Assembly: GCF_900406815.1 (NCBI RefSeq)
Contig: NZ_OVCN01000004.1
Span: 62,001-126,000 of the forward strand
DNA: 64,000 nt
Origin: Acinetobacter haemolyticus
GTDB taxonomy: Bacteria > Pseudomonadota > Gammaproteobacteria > Pseudomonadales > Moraxellaceae
Direction of reading: 5' to 3'
Part shown: positions 45,876 through 55,893 of the stretch, piece by piece
Numbering within the stretch: position 1 is the first letter of the stretch
Layout of the letters: each line of letters starts with the position of its first letter
Program-made: the position numbers and the translations under genes
The notes under the pieces: model-generated
Database searches by the model: none
Seen by the model: the letters and a program-made list of their open reading frames with translations, nothing else
Told to the model about the DNA's origin: nothing

Positions 45876-47222
45876 ATGCCAAGTTTAACACCTCTGCATG
45901 AAACCTACTGTAAATGGGACAGTACGCCCCCAAGTCAGGCAGATGTTTTGGAAGGTTTGGCACAACTCGTAAGCACGAGCTTAAGTGGGGTGCACGAATT
46001 AGTGCAATTGGTCCAAACTGAGGTGTTACGAACAACGCTTGGTTTGAGTGCTCAAAAAGCCAGAAAGTTACAAAAACACCCTCAACTACAGAGGTTTTAT
46101 CAATTTTCTTATGTTGCCATTCAGAAATATGGCAGCAGCTTTCTTGCACCAAACTTGCGCCGAGTCATTGCAAAATTTCCAGTATTACATGACAAACCGT
46201 TGAGCCCGTCTTTACATTTTGTGGTGGGTGCACTCAATGGGATCTTCGGGGATCATTTTTTAAATCAGCAAAATCCGATGGCTTTGCCTATGGTGCTGTA
46301 TGATCACTATGGCTCTTTGCAACAAGGCGAATTGACGGGTCGTGTGGTCATTTTGACTCATGGTCTTTGCATGAACCATTTAACGTGGTCAAATCATCGT
46401 TACGGTGGCATTGGTGAACGTTTGCTTGCGCAACGTGATAACAATACCATGCTCTATCTCAACTACAATACTGGTCGCCGTATCTCAGCCAATGGTCGCA
46501 GCTTTGCCAATGTGCTGGAAGATTTGGTACAACGTAATCCACGTATCACCAGTATTGACCTGATTGGACATAGTATGGGGGGATTAGTCTCTCGCAGTGC
46601 CCTGTTTTATGGCAAGCAGAACCTATGCCAATGGGTTCATATGGTTGAAAACTTAGTCTGCATTGGCTCACCCCATCATGGTGCAGTGCTTGAACGTTTT
46701 GGTTTTATTTTACAAGATAAACTCGGCGCGTTTCCTTTTATTAACCTTATCGGTCAATTGGTCAATGTTCGCAGTAATGGTATTTTAGATTTACGTCACG
46801 GTAGCGTACGTGATGATGATTGGGAACATAATGATGCGCGTATTGGTTTTGAAGATGACAATCGTAAGCCTGCACCATTACCATCACATATTAATACCTT
46901 CCTCATTGCAGGTACGCTAGAGTTTGAAAAGCTTAGAACCAAAGCACTTACCGTGATTGGCGATTACCTAGTCAGTGTTAAAAGTGCTTTAGGCGAGCAT
47001 CCAAACCCGCGTTTCCAGCTCAAACTTCCTGATACGCACAAAGCAGTTTTCTACGGTTTGAACCATTTTGAGATTCAATACCACTCCAGTGTCGCAGAAC
47101 AAATTACGCGTTGGTTATATCCAGATGTCAGCGATAAGGTTGAAGCTGGTGTTCAAACACATCTCATTAATATTCCAAACAATCACAGCTTTGAAGATTT
47201 AGAGGGCATCGTTGAAACCTAA
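45876..47222 (+). CDS. Lipase-like alpha/beta hydrolase
   Basis: A 448-residue hydrolase of the PGAP1/lipase-like type. After a helical N-terminal region (about 1-145) comes VVILTHGLCMNHLTW near 160, the nucleophile elbow DLIGHSMGGLVSRSAL near 230, and CIGSPHHGAVLERFG near 265. The catalytic His is probably in YGLNHFEIQYH near 400. No signal peptide. Substrate unknown; the family includes cytoplasmic or membrane-bound esterases. It has its own promoter region and terminator. Confidence 0.85.
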   Translation: MPSLTPLHETYCKWDSTPPSQADVLEGLAQLVSTSLSGVHELVQLVQTEVLRTTLGLSAQKARKLQKHPQLQRFYQFSYVAIQKYGSSFLAPNLRRVIAKFPVLHDKPLSPSLHFVVGALNGIFGDHFLNQQNPMALPMVLYDHYGSLQQGELTGRVVILTHGLCMNHLTWSNHRYGGIGERLLAQRDNNTMLYLNYNTGRRISANGRSFANVLEDLVQRNPRITSIDLIGHSMGGLVSRSALFYGKQNLCQWVHMVENLVCIGSPHHGAVLERFGFILQDKLGAFPFINLIGQLVNVRSNGILDLRHGSVRDDDWEHNDARIGFEDDNRKPAPLPSHINTFLIAGTLEFEKLRTKALTVIGDYLVSVKSALGEHPNPRFQLKLPDTHKAVFYGLNHFEIQYHSSVAEQITRWLYPDVSDKVEAGVQTHLINIPNNHSFEDLEGIVET

Positions 47223-47245
47223 CGATTCTTCTAGTTTCATCCATT

Positions 47246-47274
47246 AAAAAAGCCAACATCACGTTGGCTTTTTT
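47246..47274. terminator. Bidirectional terminator between the hydrolase and dsbB
   Basis: AAAAAAGCCAAC-ATCAC-GTTGGCTTTTTT, perfectly paired, between convergent genes. Confidence 0.88.
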
Positions 47275-47279
47275 ACGAA

Positions 47280-47777
47280 TTAGGCAGGATATTTTCTAAA
47301 GAGTTGCCATAAACAAATCACAAGAATCAAGCTGAAATATACCAGTGACCACACAGGGAGTGACTGTCCCAGAAAACTCCAATCAATCAGGGCACACTCT
47401 CCTGAGCCAGAGAGTACTTGTTGCAGTACCGTTTTCATCGGCAAAACATCAACCAAATAATCTAAACCTGGTCCACAACTGGGTACTTGATCGGGTGGTA
47501 AATGCTGTAGCCATACATGACGCGCCGCAACACCAGCCGACCATCCGATCGCCAAGGTTGCCAATACCGCATAAAAGCGTTTAAAAAAGTTGGAAATTGG
47601 GTTGTGAATAAATGCAACTAATGCAATTAAGCCCATACCAATTAAACCAATTCGCTGAAAAATACATAATGGACAAGGTTCCAGACCTTGCACGTGTTCT
47701 AAATATAAAGCAAATGCGAGCCCAATGATGCTCGTCAGTACCAATACAGCACTGACCAAACGGTAATTCCAGCGCAT
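47280..47777 (-). CDS. dsbB: Disulfide bond formation protein DsbB
   Basis: A 165-residue quinone reductase with four membrane helices that reoxidises DsbA. The first redox pair is CPLC in LEPCPLCIFQRIG near residue 36; the second periplasmic pair is in PSCGPG near 100 and SGECALIDW near 125. All four Cys are present. It follows gshA by 18 bases on the same strand and may be co-transcribed. Confidence 0.95.
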   Translation of the reverse strand: MRWNYRLVSAVLVLTSIIGLAFALYLEHVQGLEPCPLCIFQRIGLIGMGLIALVAFIHNPISNFFKRFYAVLATLAIGWSAGVAARHVWLQHLPPDQVPSCGPGLDYLVDVLPMKTVLQQVLSGSGECALIDWSFLGQSLPVWSLVYFSLILVICLWQLFRKYPA

Positions 47778-47795
47778 GGAAAGTCCTCAAAATTT

Positions 47796-49373
47796 TTAAC
47801 GATAGTGTGCAAGATATTCTTCAAAACTCATGTGATTATCTTGTTCGAGTTGAGACTGTTTTTGCAACGAAGTTTGTGCCAAATGTTCGAAATATTGTTT
47901 TCTTTCTGAACTGATTTGGTGTTGCTCATAATCCTTTACATGTTGTTGAGCCATGATACTACCAAAGTTCCATGTCCCTCCATATTGCAAGGTATCATTG
48001 ATTACCTGTTCAGAAAGCGTATTTTCAACCTGATATAAACGATGCTGCATCACCTGTACCGCATCTTGATAGAGTGAAGTACCCTCTATTTGATCGAGTA
48101 AAATTGCACACGCTTGAATTTGTCTGAGATGGCGTTGCGCCCAATCTTGGAAAGGTACTTCAAACGGTCCATCTTTAATTTTGGCATCTGCCGCCCGACC
48201 TCGATTGACGATTTCGGTTTGATTCAGATCAATCTGATCTTGTTCGTCTGCCCACAATTCAGGGCTGTCATTCAACAAACAATACAAAGCTAAACTTTCT
48301 AGGAACCCAGCGGCGGTCTCATCAATTCCAATCGCACGATATGGATTGACATCCACTGCTCGTAACTCTACATAGCCCACGCCACGATTTTTTAACGCTT
48401 GGGAAGGTGTTTCATTCTGTTCAGGGACTTGTTTCGGACGAATCAAACTATAGTATTCATTTTCAATTTGTAGAACATGATCATTGATTTGAATCGGCTC
48501 ACCTTGTTCATCATCTAAGCCTAAAGCGGTGAACTGAGGGTAAGGCGTATGCACCGCTTTTTGTAAACCCTCTAAGTAATCATGCAAATCGTTATAGTGA
48601 ATACCTAACTGCTTTTGGGCTGAGTTTTGATAACCCAAACGTCCCATACGTAAAGCCGTAGCTTCTGGTAAATACAACGTGCCTTTGATCAATGCTTGTA
48701 AATGATGTTCACGTCCTGTCAAAAAACAACGACATACGGATGGGCTTGCTCCCAGCAGATACATCACCAAAGGTGTCAATCGAATAAAGTTGCGAATCAA
48801 ACCGAAATAACGATGACTACGATAATCCTGCAAGCTAAGCTGCTTCAATTCAGCATTGGTTTCATGCTGTTGTAAATTTTCAAATAATTGATCAGGAAAG
48901 GATAAATTATAATGTACACCTGAAATGGTCTGCATACGGCGACCATAACGCACACCTAAACCGTGACGATATAAAGTTTTAAACCGACCAATATTTGAGG
49001 TGCCATATTGCGCCAATCTAATATTTTCTTCTTGGTCATCCAACATACACGGCATAGAAAGCGGCCACAGCTTTTCCCCATCTTGCAAATGCTGATGCAC
49101 CACATGATGAATATCTCGCAACTCATCTAAAGCAGCCGCAATGGTTCGATGTGGCGTGGTGATAAACTCCATTAATGCTTCAGAATAATCCGTGGTGATA
49201 TGCGGATGTGTCAGTGCTGAACCTAAAGCAATTGGATGGTTTTTTTGTGATAAAAATCCATTGCTTTGCATACGCAAACTTTCACGCTCGATACCTCGTA
49301 ACATACCTGCCAATTGCGAAGCATCTACCCAAGTTGGTATCACAGAGGAAGAAAGTGCGCTGGGTTGATTCAT
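47796..49373 (-). CDS. gshA: Glutamate-cysteine ligase
   Basis: A 525-residue gamma-glutamylcysteine synthetase of the proteobacterial type, the first step of glutathione synthesis. Motifs include GIERESLRMQSNGFLS at the start, DYSEALMEFITTPH near 63, and VGYVELRAVDVNPY near 325. Start choice is uncertain: ATG 49373 (MNQPS) has GAG ten bases upstream; ATG 49388 adds five residues; neither SD is good. The family length is about 520. It is upstream of dsbB. Confidence 0.95.
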   Translation of the reverse strand: MNQPSALSSSVIPTWVDASQLAGMLRGIERESLRMQSNGFLSQKNHPIALGSALTHPHITTDYSEALMEFITTPHRTIAAALDELRDIHHVVHQHLQDGEKLWPLSMPCMLDDQEENIRLAQYGTSNIGRFKTLYRHGLGVRYGRRMQTISGVHYNLSFPDQLFENLQQHETNAELKQLSLQDYRSHRYFGLIRNFIRLTPLVMYLLGASPSVCRCFLTGREHHLQALIKGTLYLPEATALRMGRLGYQNSAQKQLGIHYNDLHDYLEGLQKAVHTPYPQFTALGLDDEQGEPIQINDHVLQIENEYYSLIRPKQVPEQNETPSQALKNRGVGYVELRAVDVNPYRAIGIDETAAGFLESLALYCLLNDSPELWADEQDQIDLNQTEIVNRGRAADAKIKDGPFEVPFQDWAQRHLRQIQACAILLDQIEGTSLYQDAVQVMQHRLYQVENTLSEQVINDTLQYGGTWNFGSIMAQQHVKDYEQHQISSERKQYFEHLAQTSLQKQSQLEQDNHMSFEEYLAHYR

Positions 49374-49618
49374 AATATATATGCTCATTGATTCACTGGC
49401 CAAACACTGTGTAGTGGCTTGCTGTTGCCAATTATAACGACTATTGCCATCTAGTCAGCTAGGGTTTGTTGATATTTCACAGATGTTTGCGAAAGAGAAT
49501 ATCTGTGGAATGTCATCAACTCTCTCTAATTTGGCAATTTTTATCACAAACTTGTTATTTAAGACATGCTGAAATTGTGATTTTATTGAAAAATAATTCT
49601 GCTGATGGATAACCGCTT

Positions 49619-50158
49619 ATGCAAGCACAAGACATTCTAAATTTTTGGTTTGCTCCCGATCATCGCCCTTTATGGTTTGCTAAAAGTGAGAGTTTTGATG
49701 CCAAAATTCGTGAGCTTTTTCAATCCATCCATCATCAAGCCACGCAAGCAGAACTTTGGTCTTGGCGTCAAACTGCTGAAGGACGCTTGGCTGAAATTAT
49801 TATCCTAGATCAATTTTCTCGCAACTTGTATCGCGATCAGGCCCAAGCTTTTGCCTATGACAGCATGGCACTGATGTTGGCACAAGAAGCGATTAGTCTA
49901 CAACTCGATACTGAGTTGAGCCCCGAACAGCGCTCTTTTTTATACATGCCATTTATGCACAGTGAATCCAAAATGATTCACGACTATGCCCTAGCGTTAT
50001 TTCAACGCTTAGGCAATCCCATCAATTTAAGCTTTGAAGAAAAACATAAGGTGATCATTGATCGTTTTGGCCGCTATCCACATCGTAATGTGGTGCTTGG
50101 GCGAGTTTCAACAGCAGAAGAACTTGAGTTTCTAACTCAGCCAGACAGTCACTTTTGA
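49619..50158 (+). CDS. DUF924 family protein
   Basis: A 179-residue all-helical, TPR-like protein of DUF924. Characteristic motifs are ILNFWFAPDHRPLWFAKS near 6, GRLAEIIILDQFSRNLYRD near 57 and YMPFMHSESKMIHDYA near 108. The function of the family is unknown. It is followed 26 bp later by a lipoprotein gene and then DUF445, possibly one transcript. Confidence 0.9.
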   Translation: MQAQDILNFWFAPDHRPLWFAKSESFDAKIRELFQSIHHQATQAELWSWRQTAEGRLAEIIILDQFSRNLYRDQAQAFAYDSMALMLAQEAISLQLDTELSPEQRSFLYMPFMHSESKMIHDYALALFQRLGNPINLSFEEKHKVIIDRFGRYPHRNVVLGRVSTAEELEFLTQPDSHF

Positions 50159-50184
50159 TCCGATCTTCCAGAGAGGAATAACTT

Positions 50185-50742
50185 ATGAAATCGTTATTAA
50201 TGTGTACGCCTGTACTCATCGCATTGACCTTTGCAGGGTGTGCAACTGTGCCTAAACAACCCAAGACTTTCGATCAATTGGGGCAATTTACCGCTTATCC
50301 GTTAAATAACAAAAGCTTTCGTATCAGCTTCCAAGCAGGAAATAATCTGAGTTATGGTACAGCAGAGGAAATTACTTTATTAAAGGCAGCACAAACCACA
50401 GTTAAAAATGGCTTTCGATTTTTTACTGTCGTTGATGATCCAAGTAATGCACGGATTAAAGAGCAACGCCAAGCGGTGATTTATCCAAGTCGACCTTATT
50501 ATCCTTATGGCTACTACCGTCGTCATCCTGCGTTTTGGCCGGATCCATTCTATGATATGCCACAAGTGGTCAATCTTGATCCCATCCAAGTGTCGTATAC
50601 TATCGAATGTTTCAAGACTCAACAGCAGTCACCTGATGCCTTTGATGCACAGTTAATTTTACAATCCTTAGGGCAAAAATACGGGTTGAGTCCAACAGGA
50701 GAGGTATTGCAGCCACCTGCCTCACCTCAAAACAAAAAATGA
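50185..50742 (+). CDS. Lipoprotein of the CC0125/CC1285-like type
   Basis: A 185-residue lipoprotein with signal and lipobox (LTFAGC, Cys near residue 19). The mature part has FRISFQAGNN, LLKAAQTTVKNGFRFFTVVDD and a Tyr/Pro-rich segment (SRPYYPYGYYRRHP). This matches my memory of the CC0125/CC1285 lipoprotein group, of unknown role. It has a GAGAGGAA SD. It lies between DUF924 and DUF445 genes. Confidence 0.7.
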   Translation: MKSLLMCTPVLIALTFAGCATVPKQPKTFDQLGQFTAYPLNNKSFRISFQAGNNLSYGTAEEITLLKAAQTTVKNGFRFFTVVDDPSNARIKEQRQAVIYPSRPYYPYGYYRRHPAFWPDPFYDMPQVVNLDPIQVSYTIECFKTQQQSPDAFDAQLILQSLGQKYGLSPTGEVLQPPASPQNKK

Positions 50743-50759
50743 ATGAATAGGATGACTCA

Positions 50760-52067
50760 ATGAATTCAGCCGAAGAAATCCATGTGCCAAGTTTGCAAAG
50801 AAGTAAATACTTCGCCACCCTCGCCTTGATTATTGCTGTCTCGGCATGGGTTGTACTCATGGTTGTGGCGCACTTTCTACCTGAATATAAATGGCTCATC
50901 CATATCTTCATGTTAGGTGCTGAAGCGGGCGTGGTCGGAGGATTAGCAGACTGGTATGCCGTCACGGTGTTATTCCGCAATCCATTTGGAAAAATGCCCC
51001 TACCGAAATTGTTACGTGACCATACTGAAATTATTCCGCGTAATAAAGCACGTATTGCTGAATCAATGGGTCGTTTTGTACAAGAGAATTTCCTCTCTCC
51101 TGTCATTGTTCAACGCAGCCTACAAAACTCCGATATCAGTTTGGCAGTAGGTGAATGGCTTGCCAATCCCAAAAATAACGGTCAAGTGGTACAGATCATT
51201 CAGCAAACGGTGCCGAAAATTTTTGAGTTTGTCAGTCAAGACCAAATAGCCAATTTTGTCCAAAATAACAGCGTGCAATGGGTGCGCAGTACCAAAATCA
51301 ATACCCTAGCCAGTGAGATGTTACGTGCCGTTTTAGACAATGACTTTCATCAAGATGTGTTACAGCGTGGTTTGGATGTTGCGCATGAATGGATGGTTTC
51401 TCATCCCGAAGAAGCACGCGAATTGTCACGTACCCTATTTAAAGAGTTGGGTGTATGGAAACTAGCGAAAGGCGCAAGCTGGATTGGTATCGATGTACAA
51501 CAACGTACTATTGATTCACTGATTGAGCGTGTTGAATCGATGCTGGCCAATCCTGATCATCCATGGCGACAGGATATCGAAGCTGTAACCCACAAACTGA
51601 TGTTAGAACTTGCAGACAATGACAGTGAAGCCAGCCAACGTTTAAACAATGGCAAAGATGCACTCCTCGATAGCCCACAGGTTTTAAATTTTATTACAGG
51701 CGCAATCGCGATCTTATGTGATGCCATCAAAACAGATTTGATGCAAGAGGATTCTGGAATTGCCACCAATTTACAAGCTGCCATTCAACAACTTGGTGTG
51801 AGCTTGATTCAAAATGACAAGGTTCGCCAAGTTCTTAATACTAAAATGGTGGGCTTAGCAACCAATTTCAGTGAACAATATAGCGATAAGATTATTCGTT
51901 ATATCAGTGAACGAATCCATGAATGGGATTCACGAGAAATGATTGCCAAAATCGAGAGTGAAGTGGGTGGTGATTTACACATGATTCGTGTGAACGGCGT
52001 CATCGTCGGCACCTTTATCGGCTTGATCTTGGGGATCATACGGGCCGTTGTTGAAAATGTTCTGTAA
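50760..52067 (+). CDS. DUF445 inner-membrane protein
   Basis: A 435-residue DUF445 protein (YjiN-like). Membrane segments lie near 20-42 (LALIIAVSAWVVLMVVAHFL), around the conserved AEAGVVGGLADWYAVTVLF near 58, and at the C-terminus (VIVGTFIGLILGIIRAVV). The long middle is helical and soluble. The family has no assigned function. It starts 17 bp after the lipoprotein gene. Confidence 0.9.
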   Translation: MNSAEEIHVPSLQRSKYFATLALIIAVSAWVVLMVVAHFLPEYKWLIHIFMLGAEAGVVGGLADWYAVTVLFRNPFGKMPLPKLLRDHTEIIPRNKARIAESMGRFVQENFLSPVIVQRSLQNSDISLAVGEWLANPKNNGQVVQIIQQTVPKIFEFVSQDQIANFVQNNSVQWVRSTKINTLASEMLRAVLDNDFHQDVLQRGLDVAHEWMVSHPEEARELSRTLFKELGVWKLAKGASWIGIDVQQRTIDSLIERVESMLANPDHPWRQDIEAVTHKLMLELADNDSEASQRLNNGKDALLDSPQVLNFITGAIAILCDAIKTDLMQEDSGIATNLQAAIQQLGVSLIQNDKVRQVLNTKMVGLATNFSEQYSDKIIRYISERIHEWDSREMIAKIESEVGGDLHMIRVNGVIVGTFIGLILGIIRAVVENVL

Positions 52068-52115
52068 ATAAATCATCCCGTAAACAAACTTTATTTTTAA
52101 GTAGCTCACCCCATG

Positions 52116-52232
52116 CATGTCACGATCAACGATCGTGACGGCGACATAGATATCACGCGTGGTGCTACGATCTCAAGGACGGACTCCAGCACTACAAAGC
52201 GTTTTTGTTACTTTTTTCCTTGAAAAGTAAAG
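52116..52232. repeat. Structured intergenic repeat, diverged copy R3
   Basis: Shares GTGACGGCGACATAGAT, an AAGGACGGA core and GTTTTTGTTACTTTT with R1 and R2. It begins with its own hairpin GTCACGATC-AAC-GATCGTGAC (52119-52139); GTGGTGCT pairs with AGCACTAC around the AAGGA core, and TTACTTTT/AAAAGTAA closes it. It is a decayed or distinct subfamily member in the 262-bp gap before the aminotransferase. Confidence 0.55.
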
Positions 52233-52329
52233 AATATCTACACAAAACAATGATCAATCTAATGTACTTTTTGATAACCTAAATATTAAGAAATAACTGT
52301 TATATTTCGCCTTTCAATAAGGACATTCT

Positions 52330-53484
52330 ATGTTAGAGCTTCAGTCAAAACTTCCTAGTCAAGGCGTAACCATTTTTAGCGTGATGACTGAACTCGCACA
52401 TCGACTCAATGCGCTCAACCTGTCCCAAGGCTTTCCCGACTTCCCAGCCCCGCCCGCTCTGCTTGAAGCGCTCAGTCAAGCCACACTTTCAGGTTATAAC
52501 CAATACCCTGCTGGAGATGGCGTACTGGCATTGCGAGAACAGCTTGCCACACAGTTCATACAGCGTGATCAATTACAACTGGACCCAGCGACTGAAATCA
52601 CCATTACTTCAGGCGCAACGCTTGCAATCTTTTGTGCCATTCAAGCCTGTATCCATGCAGATGATGAAGTCATTATCTTCGATCCAAGCTATGACAGCTA
52701 TGCACCTGCAGTTCAGCTTGCAGGCGGAAAATCGATCCATATCAACTTGGAAGCACCCCACTTTGAAGTTGATTGGCAACAAGTAAAAGACCGTATCAGC
52801 ACAAAAACCCGCATGATTATTGTCAATACACCGCATAACCCAACAGGTGCAATCTGGTCAAAACAAGACTGGCTGCAACTCATCGAACTGATTCAAGATA
52901 AAAATATTGTGGTACTTTCCGATGAGGTTTATGAGCATTTGGTGTTTGATGGGCAGAAACATTACAGCGCATTGCAATTTCCTGAACTAAGGGATCGTAG
53001 CTATGTGATCGGTTCTTTTGGTAAAACTTATCATGTTACAGGCTGGAAAACGGGTTATTGCGTTGCTTCTCCACAATTAATGCGTCTATTTCGTCAGGTG
53101 TATCAATTTACCAATTTCTGTGGCAATACACCGTGTCAGTTAGCACTTGCCCATTATATGCAACATTATCCTGAACATATTCAAGAGCTACCACACTTTT
53201 ACCAAGCAAAACGTGATTTATTTAATCAACAAATACAAAACTCACGTTTTAACTTTATTCCCTCGCAAGGTACCTATTTTCAAAGTTTGGATTACACGGC
53301 CATTCGTCCTGACCTAAACGACGTGGCAATGTGTCAATTCTTAGCAGAGCAACATAAAATTGTTGCTATTCCGATTTCAGTATTTTATCGACAGCCGCCT
53401 GAATCACAGCGACTAATTCGTTTTTGTTTTGCCAAGAAAGATGAAACCCTCCAACAGGCAGGTCATATTCTAATGCAGTGTTAA
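52330..53484 (+). CDS. PLP-dependent aminotransferase, methionine aminotransferase-like
   Basis: A 384-residue fold-type I aminotransferase, closest in pattern to YbdL. LSQGFPDFPAPPALLEA near 35, YNQYPAGDGVLALREQLA near 57, NTPHNPTGAIW near 160, SDEVYEHLVF near 195 and the PLP Lys in SFGKTYHVTGWKTGYCVA near 233. YbdL uses methionine, Phe or His with keto-acid acceptors. It may serve methionine salvage, but no salvage genes are adjacent. Confidence 0.9.
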   Translation: MLELQSKLPSQGVTIFSVMTELAHRLNALNLSQGFPDFPAPPALLEALSQATLSGYNQYPAGDGVLALREQLATQFIQRDQLQLDPATEITITSGATLAIFCAIQACIHADDEVIIFDPSYDSYAPAVQLAGGKSIHINLEAPHFEVDWQQVKDRISTKTRMIIVNTPHNPTGAIWSKQDWLQLIELIQDKNIVVLSDEVYEHLVFDGQKHYSALQFPELRDRSYVIGSFGKTYHVTGWKTGYCVASPQLMRLFRQVYQFTNFCGNTPCQLALAHYMQHYPEHIQELPHFYQAKRDLFNQQIQNSRFNFIPSQGTYFQSLDYTAIRPDLNDVAMCQFLAEQHKIVAIPISVFYRQPPESQRLIRFCFAKKDETLQQAGHILMQC

Positions 53485-53581
53485 TCAACAAAAATCAACT
53501 GAATCCCCATAACTTGAGACTGGCTTATGCTATGTTGAAAACAAGCGGCTCCTTTTAGGGGCGAAGTACCAAGGAATTTGA

Positions 53582-54949
53582 ATGACCCCACACCAGCCTT
53601 TGGTGATGCAACCCAATCTATGGAAAACCTTTTTTGTATTTCTGGTTCCACTGATTGCAACCAATATTTTGCAAAACTTGTCGGGAACGATTAATACCAT
53701 CTTTGTAGGTCAAATGATGGGGGTAGATGCTGTTGCCGCAGTTTCGGTGTATTTTCCTGTCCTATTCTTTTTGCTGGCTTTTATTATTGGACTTTCTGCG
53801 GGAACCACGGTTTTAATCGGACAGGCATGGGGTGCACAAAATCTAGAAAAGGTGCGTAGCGTTATTGGCTCTACCCTGTTTATGACCTTGATTGGCGGCA
53901 CTATTATTGCAGTTCTCGGGTTATTCTTTGCCGAACATATTCTAATCTTACTGGGTACCGATCCCAAAGTGATGCATCTGTCTTTGCCTTATGTGCAATG
54001 GATGATGGCAGGTAGTCCATTACTTTTTGTGTATATTATTTATACTTCTATCTTACGCGGCGTCGGTGATAGTGTAACGCCACTCATTGCGTTGGGATTA
54101 ACCAGTTTAATCGGTTTAGCCGTCACCCCCGTATTGTTGAAAGGTTATTTTGGTTTTCCTGCCTTGGGTATTGTTGCACCTGCGATCGCCAGTATTATCG
54201 GTTATTTGGCGGTGCTGATTTTTTTAGGTTTTTATCTGAATTATAAAAAACACCCCCTACAAATAGACCGTCAACTCTTACGGCATCTGCGTCATGATGC
54301 GGAGTTAAGTAAAATTATCCTGAAGTTGGGTATCCCGACAGGCATTCAAATGGTCACCACATCATTGGCGGGTCTGGTCATTATTGGCTTAGTCAATCGT
54401 TATGGCGCAAATGCGACCGCAGCCTATGGTGCAGTCAACCAAGTCTTGAACTATATCCAATTTCCCGCTCTTTCTATCGCAATTGCAGCCTCTATTTTCG
54501 CAGCGCAAGCGATTGGTGCAGGAAAAGCAGAATTGCTTAGCCGCGTGACTCGTACTGCATTAAGCATGAACTTCCTGTTTACAGGCAGCTTAATTGCTTT
54601 GGGCTATCTATTTTCCAAGTATTTAATGGCACTGTTTATTACCGATCCTGAAGTGGTCGTTTTAGGTCAACAGCTATTATTTATCGTGTTATGGTCATTG
54701 CTGTTTTTTGGCGCAAGTGCGATTTTTGCTTCAATTATGCGTGCTAGCGGAACGGTTACTGTACCGATGTTGATTAATATCTTCACCATCCTTCTGATCG
54801 AGATTCCTTGTGCTTATTGGTTTACCACACTATGGGGACTAACAGGAATTTGGATGGCCTATGCTCTGGCTTTTGTCTGCCTATGTGTATTCCAAGCCAC
54901 GTATTATCAGTTCGTTTGGAAGAAAGGGAAAATCAAAGTTTTGATTTAA
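53582..54949 (+). CDS. MATE family efflux transporter
   Basis: A 455-residue transporter with 12 predicted helices in two MATE halves. The first half has IFVGQMMGVDAVAAVSVYFP near 42 and GLSAGTTVLIGQAWGA near 77; the second has GIPTGIQMVTTSLAGLVI near 245. MATE pumps export cationic drugs with Na+ or H+. It is not AbeM, whose N-terminal sequence differs; the substrate is unknown. Confidence 0.92.
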   Translation: MTPHQPLVMQPNLWKTFFVFLVPLIATNILQNLSGTINTIFVGQMMGVDAVAAVSVYFPVLFFLLAFIIGLSAGTTVLIGQAWGAQNLEKVRSVIGSTLFMTLIGGTIIAVLGLFFAEHILILLGTDPKVMHLSLPYVQWMMAGSPLLFVYIIYTSILRGVGDSVTPLIALGLTSLIGLAVTPVLLKGYFGFPALGIVAPAIASIIGYLAVLIFLGFYLNYKKHPLQIDRQLLRHLRHDAELSKIILKLGIPTGIQMVTTSLAGLVIIGLVNRYGANATAAYGAVNQVLNYIQFPALSIAIAASIFAAQAIGAGKAELLSRVTRTALSMNFLFTGSLIALGYLFSKYLMALFITDPEVVVLGQQLLFIVLWSLLFFGASAIFASIMRASGTVTVPMLINIFTILLIEIPCAYWFTTLWGLTGIWMAYALAFVCLCVFQATYYQFVWKKGKIKVLI

Positions 54950-54952
54950 AAA

Positions 54953-54983
54953 AAAGCCATTCGATTTAGAATGGCTTTCTTGA
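54953..54983. terminator. Bidirectional terminator between the MATE and SDR genes
   Basis: AAAGCCATTC-GATTTA-GAATGGCTTT between convergent genes, with A and T runs. Confidence 0.85.
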
Positions 54984-54996
54984 AGTAACGTAGCGA

Positions 54997-55824
54997 TTAC
55001 AGCATTTTGGTGGCAAAAGCCGCTATACGTTGATAGCCTGTTGGGAATAAGCGCTGGAATGAATCGACGATACGAGCATCTGTTCCAATTAATAAACGGC
55101 GTTTATCCTTCAACACCGCTTTAAGAATTTGACGAGCCGCATCTTCAGGTGGAGTACGCAAGAATTTATCAAACTGCTTAATCGATTTATTTGGATCCAT
55201 ACCCAAACTCTTTAAGCTGTCATTCATTTTTGCTGCTTTGGCAATATTCGTACGGATCCCACCTGGATGTACGCAAAGTGAACTTACGCCACTTTTCTCA
55301 ATATCCAACTCTTGGCGAAGCGATTCAGTAAATCCACGCACCGCAAATTTGGTCGCATTATATGCAGACTGGGTTGGTTGTGACGTTAAGCCAAAAATAC
55401 TAGAGATGTTGATGATGTGACCATCTTTGGTTTGTTTAATAAATGGCAGGAATTCTTTAGTGCCGTATACCACGCCCCAAAAGTTAATTCCAACGATCCA
55501 TTCTAGATCTTCGTAGCTTGCGCCCTCTACTGTTGAGCCTAATGCAACACCCGCATTATTGAAGATCATATTGACTGAGCCATGATCTTGTACCGTATCT
55601 TGTGCCCACTGTTTCACCGCATCACGGTCAGAAACATCAAGAACTTTGGTGGTTACAGTAACAGGGTATTGTTTGACCAACTCAACAGTCTGTTCCAAGC
55701 CAGTCTTATTGATATCACTCAATGATAAATGGCAACCTTGTTGAGCCAACAAAAGTGCCAGTTGTTGTCCAATACCAGAGCCAGCACCTGTGATCGCTGC
55801 GACTTTATTTTTAAAGTTTTTCAT
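54997..55824 (-). CDS. SDR family oxidoreductase
   Basis: A 275-residue classical short-chain dehydrogenase. TGAGSGIGQQLA near 14 is the NAD(P) loop, NNAGVALGS near 90, the catalytic Ser in INISSIFGL near 143 and YNATKFAVRG near 156 (Tyr and Lys intact). The C-terminal tail (FQRLFPTGYQRIAA) is like that of Acinetobacter SDRs near TetR genes. Divergent from a TetR gene, with a palindrome in its promoter; probably repressed by it. Confidence 0.9.
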   Translation of the reverse strand: MKNFKNKVAAITGAGSGIGQQLALLLAQQGCHLSLSDINKTGLEQTVELVKQYPVTVTTKVLDVSDRDAVKQWAQDTVQDHGSVNMIFNNAGVALGSTVEGASYEDLEWIVGINFWGVVYGTKEFLPFIKQTKDGHIINISSIFGLTSQPTQSAYNATKFAVRGFTESLRQELDIEKSGVSSLCVHPGGIRTNIAKAAKMNDSLKSLGMDPNKSIKQFDKFLRTPPEDAARQILKAVLKDKRRLLIGTDARIVDSFQRLFPTGYQRIAAFATKML

Positions 55825-55893
55825 TGCCTATCCTTTGTATTGCGAATGATATGCACATATTCGCTCAGATCATGTGCCGTTTAACGTGTAATC

